The translations under genes were made by a program, and so were the position numbers. Below the pieces are notes generated by a model. It worked only from the letters and a program-made list of their open reading frames with translations. It made no database searches and was not told the DNA's origin. This document shows, one piece after another, positions 47,101 through 53,100 of a DNA stretch of 64,000 nucleotides. Every line of letters begins with the position of its first letter. Within the stretch, counting starts at the first letter, position 1. This DNA is from Sequoia sempervirens (taxonomy: Eukaryota > Streptophyta > Pinopsida > Cupressales > Cupressaceae): NCBI GenBank assembly GCA_007258455.2, contig VDFB02270651.1, positions 496,079,370 to 496,143,369 of the forward strand. Reading direction: 5' to 3'.

Positions 47101-50100
47101 GACTTGTATGTTCACACATTGTATGACCAAAATAGAAGATTGTGTGCAATGTACGACTAGCAATATTGAACATCATATGGAATGCAAGGACTCCAATCGT
47201 ACGATTTGTAGGTTTTTATGTAGTACGGCGGGTAGGCTTCCACACAGTACAACCATCAAATCATTATATCGTATGGTCGCTCCAAAATCACAATGTACAA
47301 CCAGTTCAAAATTTCAACGGACGGGGTACATTGGCCTTCGTACGGTGCCAATTTTGCTATGTATGGCTCTGAGTGAACTTATTCTCCCACATACGGTTTG
47401 CAAATTATTTCATTGTATGTCAACATCACATCACACTGAAATCTCTATTTTTTGGCTTTGTCAATATTGTTTGGAGTCTCTTAAAAATCATGAAAATGAT
47501 GTGCACCATGGAGTTTTGTGTTGTTTTGAAGGTCTTAAATTGGGCTTTCCCTCGACCTCGCTGGGGTGTTGCCCCATGACCCCATTGGGGGCGCTGCCTC
47601 TTGACCCCCATTGCACTCATTTGAATTGCAAAGTACACTCCAAGTTCGAGTTTGCAATGTACACTTCTAAGTTTGTCTACAAGTCCTTGTATACAATATT
47701 GTCATCAATTTGGCAAGTCTTCCCTAATGTTACTTGATGCTTGCTTGTTGTTTGGAAGACAACTTTTATATTTTGGGGAGGATATGTAGTCAGTGTACAA
47801 TGGTTATTATGCTTCGATAATATTGTTTATCTGACTATGTATTAATTCTTTGTATTAATTGGTTGTCAGCTTCAGGTAGTTATAAGCGTCGGTTGGTTGA
47901 CAGATTGTTCTTCTTTTAAATCATCGGGTCCTTTAAATACATTGTTTATTGTTAAGGAGAGTAGTATGATCTAATCGGATCAGCTCTCATCCTTGGCTGA
48001 CCATCTCTGGTCTTCTTCTATAATAATTTCATGTGCGAATAAATATATATTTTATGCATGTTATTGGTATGCATTGTCTTCTCCATTATTAATTCATGTA
48101 TTTAAGTTATCAAACAAAGCAACAAACAAGTGGCACCTCCAAAGGTAAGAGTATTTTTTCCTCTCGCCTCTTGTAATCAAAATTCTATTGCAAATAAGCA
48201 TTTTTTATTTTTAAACATTTGTAGACTTTTGTAACATTACACCCTTGATATTTTTTTTGAAACCCTTGTTTGTTGGTATGCTTGCTCAAGGTAGTGTCTG
48301 AGTTTGTTTGCAATGTTGAGTTTGTTTTTCAATGTTTTTCAGATGCATATGACATAAAGGAAATGATTGCAATAATAAGAAATACTAAATAACACCGCCT
48401 TTCATTAGAACTTCAATGAGCAACATTAAACATTCATTTTCTGTTATAAAATCAGAACATTACACATGTATATCAGATCTGGTAAAGTCTTGTTACAGCA
48501 GCAATAAGACTCCAGAATGAGCACCTAACAACACCCAGCTTTGGCCTTCTAATCACTCTATTCTCCAATGCCTTTGACCTCTTTTTTCAGCGCCCAAAGT
48601 ACAACATTCAAAACACAACATATGCTGGTAATAAACTGGGGTTTTAGTAGGAAAAGGGCGTCCCTGGAGGAAAGTTCGATCCTCTCCCAAAAATCCAAAA
48701 CACCACCAAAGTTTGCAAACTAGTACTTGAAATGACCGGCTGGAAATGACTCTTCTAATGCACCAATACCCATTTTGATTCTTCAATCCATTTTAGAGCT
48801 ATGAGCATAAACACGAAATCTGGTACAAAAGTGCAATGCCCAAAAAGTGCAAATAAACGCATCAAAATCTTCACCAAACATTCCCAAAATAAAAACTAGC
48901 AAGCCACACCAAAATTCACTTCAAAATACTGATAAATCTTCTTTGAAAGGTCACCCAAATCGAACTCTATGAAGCACTATATGATCCCTGTTGTAGAATC
49001 ACTCTCTATTTGATTAGGGAGGATATTTCACCACCGAAACCAGCCCAAGCGAAGAGGGTTTTCGTCCTCAATTTGCAGCCCAAGCACTATGGAAGAAATC
49101 CAACAACATTCTGTTATGTTGTCAAAGCCAAGATGATAAAATGAGAGCCAAAATGAAAATATATAGAAGCTAGGGCGACTAGACTTCAAAAGCTTCTCAA
49201 ATTTTCCCTAGAAACCAACGCCCTGTACCACTTTAGAAAAATTAAACATTTTTAATTCTTTTCCCCCCATAGGCGTCCACACTTGAGGAGATATAATATT
49301 AAAATATTTCAAATCAACTTTTTCCTTCTCTAGGCGTCCCACATCATTGAGGAAAATATAATATCAATTTATCTTTTAAAAACAACTTTAAGTTGCTTCG
49401 CTAGGCTCAAGGTACTTTTCGAATGACCAGTTTTACTCTTCAACTTAATTTTATAATATAACTTTATAAAATGACTTAAGTGGTCGAATTAAGCAAATAA
49501 CCAATACTGCAACCTTAGGCTCTCCGAAAATAAATTGAGTAATAATATTGCTGCGAGTTTAATGGCTTGGGACCAACTTCCCCAAAGATGACTTATTATG
49601 AATAACACTGCTATAAATAGTAAGTATAGTATGTGCCAAACACCCAAATTGAGTGAATTGAAGACCCGTAGAAGAATATTGTGACCGACTGAAGATAGCA
49701 ACATCATTAACCGGCCACTGCAATAAATAGAAACCCCTTTGAAAACCCCCAAACTAAACTACTAAAAATGGCACTTACTATAAATAGCATGTTGCTAAAA
49801 ATAGTAAGCGACTCCAAATGCATTTTGAGCACAAATCGGGCAACCGTCGCAATTTACTAAAAATAGTAAGTCCAGAAAAGGTTGTCAGATGCAGATGCAT
49901 GTCATACCACTGCGAAGCTCTCTGAAAACCCAGAAAGAATCCAAAAACCAATCTTGCATGCAAACCCCTGATTGAAATGCATGTTACAACCCTCTGAAGC
50001 TCTCAGAAAACTTGGAAGGAATCCATAAACCAAACTGCAAAACTCCGACATGCAATCCCCTGAATCCACAAAAGAGACCTCCAAACAAATAGAAACCCTA

Positions 50101-53100
50101 AATTCTACCTCTGACCTATCTACGGGTATCCAGAAATAAGCCAACAGTCACAGGGAAGTGTATTGCTAAAAATGGGGACATTACAATTTTAGTACTTGCC
50201 TTTCTTTTGCATTTTTTATTTTTAAGTTGTGATGGTTTTCTCTCTGATTTCAATAGGTTGCAAGTTCTGCTTCAGCTGAATGGAATTGGAGTGCATACTT
50301 CTATCTAGTCATTGAAGTGTAATCGGATGGCTGCAAAAAAAGAAGGCTTGGTTTATATAGCCCTTGAGTGGATCTATTGTAGAGCTTGCTAGAGTCAATG
50401 TAGATGATGACGAGGTTCTTACACATGATGTACCTAGTATTAGTGGAACTCCATTTTCTTGTGATGACCTTGATCTAGATGTTTTTGATGAAGATTGAAG
50501 GCCAACAAAATTTTTATTGTACTATTTTGAATTTTCAAATTTTGTAATTGTAATGATTTTCATTTGAATCATCTTGGACATACATGATATGTGACATAAT
50601 ATTGAAATTTTGAACTATCAATTGACAATTATCTTTATCACTATCATTGATCAATGATTAAGTATCATACTATCAGAGATTCAAATGCCATTATTGAATA
50701 TTTGCAATTCTTCATTTTTAAATTTTTTTTGCATATATCATATATAGTTTTACCCAATCATACCACACCCAAGGAAAGAAAATATTGTTGTACTGGCATA
50801 CTAGAACCCTGTACACATACTCAACTTCATACCATTAATGAAAACAACTTATAAAAGCAATTTTTTTTGTATTTTTAGTGTTGAAATTGTGCCTTTTTTG
50901 CTTATTTTCGATAGTAGGGTTTCCATTTTAGCATTGGGCGAGTCCTCTCCTTGGACTCATCAAGTACTCATGCAAGTCAAAGGACAAAAATCACCTAAAA
51001 CTCAATAGGGAGACTTGGCAAGTAAATATTGGAAAGCTTGGCACTTAGAAAAATTTGTGAGTACACAATGACTTGTCAAGTAGTTAAAGTTTAAGCTGTA
51101 CACTTTTCTCAAGGGTATGCCATGCACAAAATGAACAACTGAAAAAAATACGTTCATTGCTTTGGGTCTATATATCTCACACTTTTTCTTGCATAATTGT
51201 TAAATAAGCTTTTACATATGCTATGACTCACCTAGATTCTAATTTGGAGAGCTGTCACTTGGGATTCTAACCTTAGGCCCTAGATCATGTTGCCATAGAT
51301 ATGACAAAATAGGCAATAAGATCCAAATTGCAGAATACATGCTGATATGGGAGATTTGATGAGAACACGATTATATTGAGAAGGCAGGGGGTGAATCAGT
51401 ATAATACAATCTTTTACTTTTTCAATTTAACAATCACAATAACGTCAATTACACAATATCAATAACAAGAAGAACACACGATTTACGTGGAAACCCTTAC
51501 AAGAGAAAACCACGACAAAATATTGCTTATATAAAAATTCTCTTACAATCTTCGTAGGCACCAACCCACTAGAGACACCAATCCCCACTTACAAGATTTG
51601 CAGGCACCAATCTACTGGAGACACCAATCCCCACAACTGAGCACTGACTCAGCAAGAGACACCAATCTCTTTTGATAGGAGGCACCAACCTCAATCACAA
51701 CAAAGTCTTTGTCTTCCTCAAAAATTGCTCTAACAAATTTGCTCAAATCTTTCTTGAAATCCGATATAGATCACCTTGAAAGGTCTGCTATAATTCTGCC
51801 TTAAATCACCTTCAGAATCAGCTATAAATCCTTCAAAAGTCTGCTCATAAGATCTTCATACATCTGCCCATAAGGTCATCATAAATCTTCCTATAGAGTC
51901 TTCACAAAGTCTTCATAAATCTGCTCTATTCTCCTTCTTAAATCTGCTCAAATATTCTCTCCAATGTGCTTCATAACTCTGCTCCAAAATCTGCTCTAAT
52001 CTTCTACATAAATATGCTTTCAAATCCTTCTCATATTTTTCTGCTTTGAATCTTCTTTTACATCTGCTTCCAAATCTGCTTTAGATTGAATGATATTCCA
52101 TTGTGTTTCATGGTTTAGTCAACTCACTTCTCATCTTCCATATATACTCGCTTGGAGAGGGGCTACTCATCATAATGGACGTGACTTATCATAAAGAGTC
52201 GGCCTCTTTAAACTTTAATTAAATCTGTTTTAACCTTCACTAAAAGGCGCCAACAAATGGAGAGTCGGCCATTATAGTAGAAGTGCCTCAAATAATACAT
52301 AACAGAACCAGGTCGACCAGCCATAACAATGTATTTATTATCAATGTAGACGCCACCAATTAGCAGGTCGGCCAGCCATTAAATAATAAATTGTCTTCAT
52401 AATAACTCAGCGCTGTCATGATAATGAAGTTTGCCATCCTGATAACTGGAATAAAACTATTAGTGGCCTTTGGCCTTTAACAGTTTCCTCTTTGACATCA
52501 ATGCCAACAATTTGGCATTCCTTCTTGACATCGATGACAACATTTGCAACGAGATTATTGATTTGAGATGAGATTGACTACCTTCATGCCTTTGGTACTA
52601 TTTACATCTAGCATTCTTTTATAGCAAATCATTCAAAGATGATGAAGAGGTGGAGGGCTTGCTAAGTGAACAGCAAATTTTTTCGTTAATGTGGAGAATC
52701 AGTGAGCAGCCATTGTAGATTTGTCAATGTACCAATAGGTGAAGGGAGTCTTCTCTAACATATTAGTAAATTTTTCTTTTGTGATTAATCAATTGTTAAG
52801 GCAGTGGTAGGATTACTTTGGAAAATAAACTAAATTACCTCAATAGATGGCAATGAATATTTTAAGCCAGTCAAGTAATTCTTCTACATGTGTACTTGAT
52901 TGAGAATTTGAGAGTCTAGGCTCGAGACAAAGTTTGCAGTTTGTAATTGGCAACATTGAACAAATTCTAGTTTTATGTCTTATGTTTGTTCCTATTTCTA
53001 TCCACTATATTTGGCATGAAATAACAATAACAACTTTTCCCCTCTGTTTATAAACATTTTAGTGAATTTTAATTTGCCAATTTATTTCTGTTTTAATCAA

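Noticed and set aside
47099..47737. 212-codon plus-strand frame
   Set aside because: It lies across the GTAYGAC motif region and the LTR-adjacent zone, has a cysteine- and threonine-rich repetitive composition and no domain. More likely open by composition.
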